Below, in pieces: positions 36,419 to 46,879 of a stretch of 64,000 nucleotides of DNA. The notes beneath the pieces are model-generated. The model had not been told where the DNA came from and made no database searches. It saw nothing but the letters and a program-made list of their open reading frames with translations. Origin of the DNA: Chenopodium formosanum (Eukaryota > Streptophyta > Magnoliopsida > Caryophyllales > Amaranthaceae); NCBI GenBank assembly GCA_024500155.1, contig CM044858.1, forward strand, positions 31,153,786-31,217,785, in the 5' to 3' direction. Made by a program: the position numbers and the translations under genes. Within the stretch, counting starts at the first letter, position 1. Each line of letters opens with the position of its first letter.

Positions 36419-37618
36419 ATTAGTCCTAGGTGAAGAAGGGTGAGAATAGGAACTTTCATCTTGAGTCTTTGGAACAAATCCGGGTGGGGGACCTCTTTGA
36501 GAATTATTTTGAAAATTACCCCGTCCTTGATTGTTCCAATTACTCCTATTTTGACTTTGGCCATAGCCTTGATTATGGTTTCCACCACCTTGATTATGAT
36601 TACCACTACCTTGGTTATGATTTCCATAACCTTGGTTTTGGTTACCATAACTTTGGCCTTGATTACCATAATTTTGGCTTTGATTTTAGCCACTATAACC
36701 TTGATTATTATAGCTACCACGAGAACCTTGGTTCCCTTGGTTTCTATAACCACCACCTTGGTTATAGTTGTCAAAATTGCCTTGGCCTTGGTAGTTCCTA
36801 TTCCATTGACCTCTTTGATTATCAAACCCTTGACCATTATTATTCGACACATAATTCACATGTTCACTCTCATGGTCATCAAACTCATCAACACATTCAT
36901 TAGGACAAGTACTAGAGTCATGATCATACGATCCACATGCATCACAAAACAAGCAACCCATAGGCATATTATGTGAAGAGGGAGAGGGTTGAGAGTTAGA
37001 AGGAGTACCTCTCCCCTTAAATTGGGAGGGAAGATTTGAAGCTTGAGAAGAGGAAGAAGTGCTCTCCAACTTAGCTTTGATTGCGGTGACCTCCTTTCCT
37101 AAGTTTGTCATTTGGGAGGAAAGGTTGTTGATTGCATTTAGATGGTCCACCGAGTATAATGAAGATTGCTTGCTTGAAGAGTCCCTCTCCCCATCTTGAC
37201 AATCCCTATAGTATGTCACCACGTCCTCAATGATGTCCACAACTTCTTCTTCAGTTTTGTTCATGATAGGGCCCCCGGCCCCTCCATCAAGGCATGACTT
37301 GCCTTGGGGACTTAAACCGCCGTAGAAGATTTGGATCACTTGGTATGTTGGGATTCCGTGGTGAGGGCACTCCCTTTTATACTCTTTGAATCTCTCCCAT
37401 GCTTCGTAAAGGCTTTCACTTGGCCTTTGCTTGAACCCTTGAATCAAGGCTCTTGCCTCCGCCGTCTTCTTTTGGGGGTAGAAGTGGGACAAGAAGGCCT
37501 TTGTGACATCGTCCCAAGTTCTCAAGGAGTTGGGCTTCACCTCTTTGTCTAGCCACTCCAAGGATCTTCCTATTAGAGAGAAAGGGAACAACTTGAGGCG
37601 GATGAATTCTTGAGAAAG
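36419..37618 (-). pseudogene. E5 Gag, N-terminally truncated
   Basis: In the same frame as PR-RT, with one premature stop (TAA at 36688-36686). The Gag core is clear: FIRLKLFPFSLIGRSLEWLD, then SLYEAWERFKEYKRECPHHG and IQIFYGGLSPQGKS. A CX2CX4HX4C-like segment (CLFCDACGSYDHDSSTC) near 36915-36965 is followed by an Asn/Gln/Gly-rich repeat region. Homology to E7 Gag stops at about 37618; codons beyond it come from E4 leader, and the true N-terminus of about 90 residues is missing. Confidence 0.85.
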
Positions 37619-37993
37619 GGAACAAGGGAACAACTTGTGCTTAAAGGGGACATAAAAATGCAGAAGATAATGCAAATAATCAACCATATAATCAACAATT
37701 TATGCCATTAATTTCAAGGCTAGAAAAGACTTAAAATTTTTCGTCAAAAACGAAAAACCCCTCGAAAAAGGCATTTCTGGTCAGAATTTGGCTAAAACGA
37801 AAAACCTTTCCAGAACACGTTTTTCACCCAAAATTCACTAGTCTTGGGCGAAAATCTGGGTTCTGGGCCAAACTCGACATTAAAAACGGGATTAAAATAA
37901 ATAAACCGAGCTACTAATCTAATTAGTAACTTAAACCAGAAAAATAAGCCAAAATAAACCTTGAAAAACATGATTATAAAAATAAACGAGCGG
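37619..37993 (-). other. E5/E4 junction and distal E4 leader
   Basis: The junction repeats GAGAAAGGGAACAA at 37578-37591 and 37612-37625, ending in a shared GGGAACAACTTG. This is a templated-filler signature of end joining. From about 37641 to 37993 the sequence is E4 leader leading to its PBS; nothing else is seen. Confidence 0.55.
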
Positions 37994-38005
37994 GGCTCTG
38001 ATACC
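37994..38005 (-). other. E4 primer binding site, tRNA-iMet type
   Basis: The minus strand reads GGTATCAGAGCC, complementary to the initiator tRNA-Met 3' end except that the leading T of TGG is changed. It begins two bases inside the LTR boundary. Confidence 0.85.
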
Positions 38006-38007
38006 GT

Positions 38008-39443
38008 TGTTGGGGTTTGGTGAGTCCGACTCACCGCGGAAACAACCCCGACCCGAGGAACCACTCGCAATCAATAAAATCATAATGCATAAATAAATAA
38101 TCACAAAGAAAAGATAACGAATCTTACCCTCGAAGCGAGCTTCGCCCAAAAACCGGGGCTCTTACTTGAAAGCTACGAGCACGTCAAGCGCCGTGCCTCT
38201 GACGGTATCCACCCACAAAAAGGCGAACACAACTTTAAGGTCCGCTACCTTGGAGTTAGCAAGGTCCGACCAAAACCCGAGTGTTATATGAGTTTAAGAG
38301 TTTTCCCAAAAATATGGAATGCTCTTTCTAACTCCCACTCAAGCATCATTCCCAATGCCCATACTTGGGTATTTATAGGAAATAATGGGAGTATCATTTA
38401 CTCTCCCATCAATGTGGGATAGTATGATTTTTCCATTTTATTTTAAAGCTAAAATAAAATAAATAATCAAGCTAGTAATAAATCAACAAGTGGCAAGCTC
38501 ATGTGAGTGGTTAGGTGAGGACCACTTGGAGAAGAGGGGGACCAAACTTTCTCCCCACTCCCTCTCACTTAGCCGTCCACCTCACACCACACACACTCAA
38601 GGACCACAAGCAACATGGCACCCACCCTTGGGCACCAAGGTAGCCAAGGTGGGCTGCCATGTGCTGCTGTCCATGGCAGCCACACCCACCAAGCCCAGCA
38701 GGCCCAGCACTCGCATGCGGGCTGCCAGGCGCTGCTGCCCAGCAAGCCCAGCATGCTTGTGCGGGCTGCTGCTGGCTTGGTGCCTCGGCCAGCACTGCTA
38801 GGCAGCTAGCCATGCCGCTGCTAGCTGTGGCGAGCTGGCGCGCCTAGCGTGCTAGCTGCTGCAGCTTGTTCCGGCATGGCTTGCTAGCCATTGCGCGCAC
38901 AAGGCTGTGCCTAGCATGCTAGCACGCACTAGGCAGCGCCTAGCCTTGCGATGCTAGCATGGGTGCGCTAGCATGCACCAGCCAGCCTTGGCTCGGCTTG
39001 GTGCGCATGCTAGCCACCATGCTAGGCCATACGCCCTTAGCACTCGGTTTGCATGGGCATTCCGATGCTAGGGGTATTTTGGTCTTTTGTTGATTTATTA
39101 CTATTTCTCGTCTCATCTTTTACTATTTTTTCGACTCGACTTCCGACGCTCGGTTTCGACGCTCTAAGCTTGAATTACCGATGTCTAAATATTTAACACT
39201 CGAATGACAAATTAATTTCTTCCGAATTAATTCGTCGAGTTGGTTCGTATATTTTGCTTGGGTGTGACCCGAAGGGTTCAGTCAAGATTAAGCTGTAATA
39301 TTAATTATATTAATATTACTGATCGGAAGCGGCCTCCACCCAGGCATTCCGATCACTTGACCTTACTGAAAATAATAGCTTTCTAATAATTCTAAACCCT
39401 CTATCAGAATAATACAGTTGTTCAAAGGACCCCATTCCTTTCA
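38008..39443 (-). repeat. E4 right LTR (5' LTR)
   Basis: 1436 bp, partner of 17335-18770. The PBS lies directly to its left and the TSD copy GAAGA to its right. The minus-strand TATA box is at 38377-38370; the GC-rich island is at about 38635-39020. Confidence 0.95.
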
Positions 39444-39448
39444 GAAGA

Positions 39449-39805
39449 CAGTCCATTAGACATGCCTTGTTGAGGTCTGTGTAATCAACACACATGCACT
39501 AGGTTCCATTCAGCTTCTTTACAAGCACAACATTCGCAACCAAGTTGAGGAAGTTACTTGGCCGAATGAACCTAGCGTCTAGCAGCTTTTTAACTTCGGC
39601 AGCTGCAACCTGACTTCTTTCCTTGCTGTGATTTATTTTGTTTTGCCGGATGGGCTTCTTTTTACGAGTTTGTGGACAGCGAGATCAGAGCTGACGCCTG
39701 ACATCTCTTCCACTTCAAAGGCAAAAATGTCCTTGAATTATTTTAACAGAAGGTGCAAGTCAGCACCCAACTTAGCATGAGCAGCCGTCCCCACCTTAAC
39801 AGTAC
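39449..39805 (-). pseudogene. E2 RT N-terminal sliver between E4 and E6
   Basis: 357 bases of E2 pol left between two insertions. On the minus strand, with frameshifts and stops, one can read VGTAAHAKLGADLHLLLK, a DIFAFEVEEMSGV segment, then NFLNLVANVVLVKKLNGT and the RT block CVDYTDLNKAC. It joins 60513 on its N-terminal side and 17334 on its C-terminal side. Confidence 0.75.
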
Positions 39806-41860
39806 TGTAGACACCTAAAAATGTCTCCCTAAAACCAAACCCGATGATGAACAACCTTTCACCGCCATTATTGGTTGGGTTGAGTATGTAATCTTTGGAG
39901 TGCTTAAATCCATGTTCTTTCCCAATACATTTCATAAACCAAGCCTATTTATAGCCCATTTTCCCAAACCATAACTTATTTTCCTCATTTCGTGTCTTTA
40001 AACCCAAAATAATTCATTTCGTGTCCATTAAAATCATTTATTTCGTGTCCTTTTTATAAAATGTTTAGACCGGTTTTTTGGTCAATAATCTGGGTCCAAG
40101 ACTAAATATTTGTATGGTGCTTTAAAAGAGCTTTCCAACGATATATTATAAGCCCAAATCCGAGTTATGACGAATAAGTTATGGCCAAAATACTAAACTG
40201 AGTCTAAATCGAAACTGAGCCCATCTTACTTACGACCCAATGATCATGTGGAGGGTCCAAGGCTTAAATCCCACTCCTAATACAATTAGGATTAATTAGA
40301 AGCTTCTATAAGCTTTTTAAATATTTTAATTATCCTTTTTGGAAAGATAAGAATAAAGCATTTGAAATTGAATAAAACTTTTCTTTTTGAAAGTCCTATT
40401 TCTATTCGAATTGAAAGACGTTCAAAGATTGTCAGATATTATTTACGTGCTTCATAATTTTTATCTAATTATTATTTGGTTGGACAGCCCTTGAAATTAT
40501 CTTTCCAATGATATATTATAATATTAATTCTGAGCTATAACGAAAAAGATATGAGCGAAATAATAAACTCTTTCCAAAACTGACATCGTCCCAATATTTC
40601 GGCCATATCTTTTATTCTACAAAATATTTTAATATGATTCTAATTGGGTTAGAACATAGACTCCAAGATCTTTCCAAGGATATCTTATTCATCTTATTCC
40701 AATTTCTGGATCAAAAAATATGATAAAATTAAAAACCGCAAAAACTGCTGTCTATCGCAAGAGTTTTATCCGTTTCGAATTCTTCTCTTTTCTTGATTCG
40801 ACTCCTCTTTTTTCCTTATAAACATATGTCATGTCTCCCCATTTTCAATCATCAACAAGATTGATCATCAAATCATTCTCTCTTCCTCTCTTCTACGCCA
40901 AAAAATCATTCTTTCTCCCCTCTTTAGCCTAAATTCTAGCCACCATATTCTTCCATAATATTTCCCTTAAGCACTCCAAGGAGTCTATATTTAACCCGAG
41001 GTTCCGTCCTTAAACCAAGGCGTGAAGGGTACAGATGACTGAGGGTTTGGGCCAAATTAAATCTACTTTTATTTAATTTAATTTCCATTTTAATTATATT
41101 TTTTTATTTAAGTTATTAACAATTTATTCATGATGTAGCAATTTAAAGGAACGTGCGGAATGTGAGTAATTAATTAATAACTTATTTTATTCTTTGTTGC
41201 TAATATCATGATTAGGGTTATGTTTTGATTTGACTAACCCTATTATTATTTAATTGCTTCCAATATTGATGTTTATTCTATTGTTATTATTATCACCATA
41301 TTGCATGTTAAAGGGAATATGTAATTGAAAATCACGACTAATAAGATAATTTGGACAACCGGTTTAGGTTCCCTTAATCTTGTTGTTTAATCAAGTGATC
41401 ACTAATATTTTAGAATTATATGTGTGCATTAATATTCAACCAATTTAGCAGCATAATAGTTTGGAGCAAATTGAATATTTTGTTTGTATGCCTTTGAGAT
41501 CGCATAAATACTTTTCGATAAGAATCAAGTAGAGGCCAATACGGGCGAATGTGACTCCGTGACTCACTTCGTACCACCATCCCTGATCCTCCTTTCGTGG
41601 TTCCGAACCATATGGAGTTAGTAATCTCATGGATTATGAATGGGGTGTAACCTTCACGGGTCAATCGTTGTTGCCTTTCGTTGTCCCTTTTCGTGGTTGC
41701 CTTATAATGATCCGTGAACGGTTTACAAGTTCCTTAAAAAACTTGTTGGCGGCTCCCTACTTTCCTTGTCCCTAATCGTATATGTCAATTCCCACTTCCT
41801 ATGAGTGCCAAGCATATTCACCACATGTTTGACGTAGGCGCACCTCAAACGACACCTACA
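39806..41860 (+). repeat. E6 left LTR (5' LTR)
   Basis: 2055 bp, TGTAGACACC to GACACCTACA. U3 carries dispersed related segments of the form CTTTCCAANGATATATTATAA at about 40131, 40500 and 40674. A TATA-like TTATAAACA lies near 40817 (the right LTR has TTATAAATA). Open frames near 39738-39935 and 41416-41664 are not genes. Confidence 0.93.
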
Positions 41861-41863
41861 ATT

Positions 41864-41881
41864 TGGCGACTCCACTAGGGA
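41864..41881 (+). other. E6 primer binding site, tRNA-Arg type
   Basis: TGGCGACTCCACTAGGGA starts 3 bases after the 5' LTR. Apart from one mismatch it is complementary to the 3' end of plant tRNA-Arg(ACG), whose use is reported for Tat/Ogre elements. Confidence 0.85.
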
Positions 41882-43574
41882 GGATTCTTGGTTATTTATC
41901 GATTTGAGTGATCGGTATTTAATTGAGATGAGTGGATGAGACTTGAAAGATTCTTGAATTGTATTCCTGCGATTTAATTGGCATTGTCACATATGCATAT
42001 GCATTTTAGCTTACCTATTTTTCCACAATAGTACGTGTTCTACGTATGTGGCTAGCCCGGGGGATTTAAGCTCTATCAACCCAAAAACGCTCGTGGCAAT
42101 AAGGGTTTATCCGAGTTTTTAAATCCAACCAAACTGTGGAGTCGAGTTCGATTTCATCACGAACTCGCGGAGCCGCCCATTGGCATACACCCTCAAGGGA
42201 GGTTGCCTTGCTAACGCGTCCAATCTCTTAACCAATGTACCCTTTGACACCCAAATAAGCTTGACCATAGTGGAACATAGATCTTGACTTTAGGTTGCAA
42301 ACTTCATTGCATCATTCGTGACAATGTGCTTATGTGTGCATATTTTTATTTTATTTTTTCTTCTCTTTATTTTTCTCTTATCAATTCTTTTTTTTTATTA
42401 GAGTCGAGTCATAGATTTTTTTATTTATTTTGAGTCAACCCGGATTTTTATTCCTGTATCCTGCATAAGAGTCAACTTGTTTTGGTCATAGCCAGAGTTC
42501 TAGAAAGAGTTACGTGTTGTGCTACCTATGGATCTGTAGCCCCGAGTTTTATCTTTTATTTGACGTTGATTTCGCTACAATCAGAGTCACAGAACAAAAG
42601 TTATAATTGATATACTACAGCCTGTCCAGTTTAGGTGTCTTTTTAGTGTGCAACCTTTTATTTTTATTTTTTCTTTTCGTGTCGAGCTAGTCTTATCCAA
42701 GTCCTTTAATTGGTGTCAACTTGTGTAACATATTATTATAGATTTTTATTTATTTATACCCATGAGTCTTAACTCTTCTAGAATTCTTGTCCTCTTCCTA
42801 GTTCCTGGTGATTTTTTTTGTGCTAACCTTAACATGTGTTCTTTGTCTTTGATTATGGTTGATCTTATTTATGACTCACGATTTTCAATGGATCGTTTTC
42901 ACCTAGTAAATAGCATAAACATTAAAATTGGACAAAATTAATCAAGTTAGTTTGTCTTTTAGTCTTCCGCGCTATTTGGTCCTTTGTTTTTCACAACGTC
43001 GTCATGTCTAGCCATGCGATCATACCACGAGTCATAATAAACTCACCTAATCACACATGTTGAGTCGTTGCACACATTTTGTCTTTCAGTAATGCACTAT
43101 ATTGTTTATGATCGTATACTAGGACCATGCATGCGTTGTTTTCCGTCATGATAGGAATGAGTGGAGTATTTCACATTGGTTTTGAAAATTCTTTCATACA
43201 CTCTTCCTTTCCAATCCGATTTATTGAGTCAATGCATTAAGTGAACTCATTTTGTTCCATAGTACTCGAGTTCAAGATTCACTAGGCAAGAGTTGGAAGA
43301 ATAAGGGGAACGTCATTCCTTCCTTCTTTTCTTCCAATCAAAGCATCAGCAATAACAAATTTCTTGTCCCTCTTGGCGGTAACAAGTAATTCATAAGCAT
43401 CCATGAAGACGAAGCACAAGACAAGTTTCCATACAAGATTTCATGCTTTTTTTTTATCTTTTGTTCCTACCCTTTTTCCCTAATAAGTCTAGCATATGTT
43501 CTCCTTATCCTTATGTCTCTATGCCATGTTCCATCAATAAGCATTTCTTTCCTTTGCATTCGATCATGTCATTC

Positions 43575-43630
<56 letters not shown>

Positions 43631-45198
43631 ACCGAACTAAACACAAGGTACACCAATGATTTGAGGCACCTTTGCAACCCTGTCATTCCCTTTAAACCAT
43701 TTTCAATCACATCCATTTCTTCATCAACCACTTTGAGCCTTGTCTAACGATTGGCCTTATTTATTCAACCCACATTCACCTAACCCTGGGATGGGAAGGT
43801 GTGCAATTTGTGTAAAATTCAGAAAGCAAGTTCAACAAAAGAAAAAAAAAAGAAAAAGGTAATAAAAAACAATGTCTAAAGGCAAGTGTTCCAATGTCCT
43901 TGATATGAACACGTCTCAAATTGCGTCTCTCATCGAGTGCTTGGTACTGTGCCTGAGAAACATGAATGTTAAGTGAGTGATGGACCGCATGATCTGAGAT
44001 TGCCTACATTGATTCAAAAAAAAAAAAAAAAAAGTTCAAAGCAAAAAAAAAAAAAAAAAAAATAAATAAATAAATAAATTATATTGAAAACCAAAACTTG
44101 CGAATTCAAAAATTTTTAAATACACAATTACACATCTCGGGGGGATTCTCTTGGGTCTTGAGCCTTTCACCCTTTATTCTTCACCTATAAGCTTAACTAG
44201 TTTACAACCCTTGAAAGACCTCTTTGAGGTGTACACACACTTGTGCAAAGTTCGGTTAGAGCTACGTTCGGCCTGATTCCTAACGGATACGTAGGCAACC
44301 TCACATTGAGGTGTGGCCACATTCATATTCATATCTATGCATGATCGAGTCAAAGAATATCCAATGCTTATCCGAGTTATCCCTACCCATATAGAGCTAG
44401 ACTTGGGGGCTTGAACCCACGTCAGTTAGCCTACCCAGCCTAAAAGAGTCACTATTGCGACTCTTCTCTCATCTATTTCTATCACCATAGCCTTTGCAGC
44501 CAGCCTTAGTATCACTCTCACACACTTCAGTCACACATACCTAGCCATATCATCCTTCCTTTAGGAACCCCTTATCATGAAATCTTGTTTCAATAAAACA
44601 TTCATGGTATACTTGCTTAGCTTCCTGACTTGAGCAATATTCATTATTTCACGCATCGCATGCTGTGCTTAGCTTCCTAACTTAAGCGATATTTATCAAA
44701 GATCTGTAATAATACAAAGCATATCGTTCTTAGCTCCTTGACCTAAGTAACATTCATTATGTGATACTCATCGATCACTTCATCTATATACGTGCTTAGC
44801 TTCCAGACCTAAGTAACGTTTTAGATCATTTTTTACACAATATATGATGCTTAGCTCCATGACCTAAGTTCATTCATCTATCGTGTCACATGATGTAATT
44901 ATTCGTAGCCTTCTAGCCTAAGAACATACATCATGCATACATTATACTCAAGACGAGCAGTTCAATCTGACAAGAAGAAAATTCATGCGATTCATTTCGT
45001 CTTGCTCAATGAAGAAGTTCAAAACTTTTTCCCTTTTTACATAACTTTTCTTTAGGGGAAATTCAAAAACTTTTTCAAAATTTTCTCATCGAGGGAAGTT
45101 CGAAAATAAAACTTTTTTTCATGTCTTTCTTTTTCGGGAGAAAGTCGGTACCCTCCACTCATGACAAAAATGACAAAAACTTTTTGCTTTTGCATCTT
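41882..45198 (+). other. E6 5' leader region, non-coding
   Basis: No gene. It contains a 51-base A tract (43577-43627), further A tracts and an (AAAT)n stretch at 44020-44080, a segment around 44280-44310 (GGATACGTAGGCAACCTCA) recurrent in Tat-like leaders, and a hairpin repeat array at 44614-44922. Near 45010-45130 three AAGTTC-AAAACTTTTT-like repeats follow. E7 is inserted at the end. Confidence 0.65.
44614..44922 (+). repeat. E6 leader hairpin array (CTTAG / CTAAG)
   Basis: Six units roughly 50-65 bp apart. Each has a left arm GCTTAG or variant and a right arm CTAAG or variant around a pyrimidine-rich loop: 44615/44631, 44667/44681, 44729/44743, 44795/44809, 44850/44864, and a degenerate one ending at 44922. 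Arms change together in part (GCTTA with TAAGC in the second unit). Confidence 0.55.
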
Positions 45199-46865
45199 TG
45201 ACGAGTGGTAGAATGGTAGGTCGTTGGGCTAACTCCCCCAATCACTCAAACAAAATTTATACACTCAACTAACCCCTATACAAGTATAGTAGCAAGTCAA
45301 GGGTCAAACACAAGGGAATAGTGATTGAGAGTCTATTGTCTAACGCTAAGCTATTCCGAAGTCAAAAGCGGGGTTGCAAACTAGAACTAGAGCTAATGAT
45401 GCAAATAAACTTGTATGAAATCAAAGGTGATAAACACTAGGGCTAGGATCCACATGTATTCGTAATACAGAAGGATAATTGGGAGGTCAAATCAACTAAG
45501 TCAATCGATGTGAGGGAAAATCAATCATGCAACTAAAAGAGCATATCAAGCTATTCTCCTAGAGGTCTAACTAGCGTCAACTGCGATAAACTCTAGCTAG
45601 GAAACTTCACAAGACACCTCAATCGTGTAATTGAAAGTCACAAATCAATGGTTCGTAGCAATGTGAACTTACAATGCAATCTAGTGCAACAATCAAAGTC
45701 GGCCAATCTTCAATTAATCACACAAATGAACATGATTCATCAACCAAGTTTAATCACATCATCAACTCCATTAATTATCCCCAATTAACACTAATCCATT
45801 ATTCATAAATGCTTCACCATTACCCTAGCAAGCAAACTACTCACTAATCATAGTAATTAAGATCAAAACACAACTAATCAACAATTTCATCATCAACATA
45901 TTAGAAATCTAAAAATCAATACAAAAATCAATGAAACTTCAATCAAACTTCAATCAAACATCAAACAATCAACAATCATATGAAAAACAAATTAAATCAA
46001 CTAAAATCAAACTTATATTGAAATCAAAGATGAGTAATCCTTACAAAACTTGATCAAAGATCAATTGCAATGAAGAAATCTTGAATCATCAACAATACAC
46101 CATGAATTTCTCTCTCTTCAAACTTGAGTTTCTCTGTCTACAAAATATGATCAAGCTCTAATCAAATGAGTTCTAATGTAAAAACTTGTCCAAAAATAGA
46201 AGGAAGCAACTATATATACAAGGGAGAAGTCGGTTATGACGTCCAAAAATAGACCCACGCCGGTGCGGCCGCACATAGGGGAGAAGGGGAGGCGCACGAG
46301 CATAAACCCACAGGGGTGCGCACGCACGCGCCTCCTGAGCGGCCGCACGCGCCACCTATGCGGCCGCACAGGCCCCTTGTGCGCCCGCACCTAGGAGGGT
46401 CTTCTCCTTCCTCTTCTTCGACCTTGATCATCTAGTGCACACGACTTTGGTGATGGTGATGAACATCGAAGTAGGCAGCAAGTTATGGACATTTTGGTGG
46501 GTACAAGGCATAGATGATGCCCCCACCGCATGCGTGCACCGGTCTTGAAACTTGCTCTTCGAGTTCCTCTTGACTTGAAACTCAAAATACTAGCACAAGG
46601 CATCAAAAGCAATGATAAATGTTGAAGGGAAGCTCGAAAATCTTTGGATGATCGATCATAACCTTCAAACAAATGAAAAGAAACAAATAATAGAGAAAAG
46701 CAACGAATAAACAAGAAAATGCACAAAATAAAGAAACTAACTACGAAAAGCACAAAGTAAAGAAATAAAGAGCAAAACTAAGGAAAACTAAAGAAAAGAG
46801 CTATAAAATGAAATAGAATTCATCCAAAAAAGAGATTAAATGAGTGCCATAAATGTCACTCATCA
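45199..46865 (-). repeat. E7 left LTR (3' LTR)
   Basis: 1667 bp, TGACGAGTGG to CACTCATCA. On the minus strand TATATATA lies at 46218-46211, with a phased GC array just upstream (46263-46390). Its R-U5 part is very similar to that of E1 (the block near 45535-45680). Confidence 0.95.
46263..46390 (-). promoter_or_regulatory. E7 left LTR 21-bp phased GC palindrome array
   Basis: Units resembling GTGCGGCCGCAC start at 46316, 46337, 46358 and 46379, exactly 21 bp apart, with another perfect unit at 46263 nearest the TATA box. This matches the spacing rule of E1 and E5. Confidence 0.75.
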
Positions 46866-46879
46866 AATTCCCCCAAGCT
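46866..46879 (-). other. E7 polypurine tract
   Basis: The minus strand reads AGCTTGGGGGAATT directly before the 3' LTR; identical to E5. Confidence 0.85.

Noticed and set aside
36430..36976. Long plus-strand frames opposite Gag of E5 (and 54222-54654 opposite E7 Gag)
   Set aside because: They are antisense shadows of the Asn/Gln/Gly-rich Gag repeats.
43577..43627. A 51-base A tract as the tail of a SINE or processed gene copy
   Set aside because: No pol III boxes, no upstream gene-like body and no flanking TSD; other A tracts nearby suggest simple slippage in the E6 leader.
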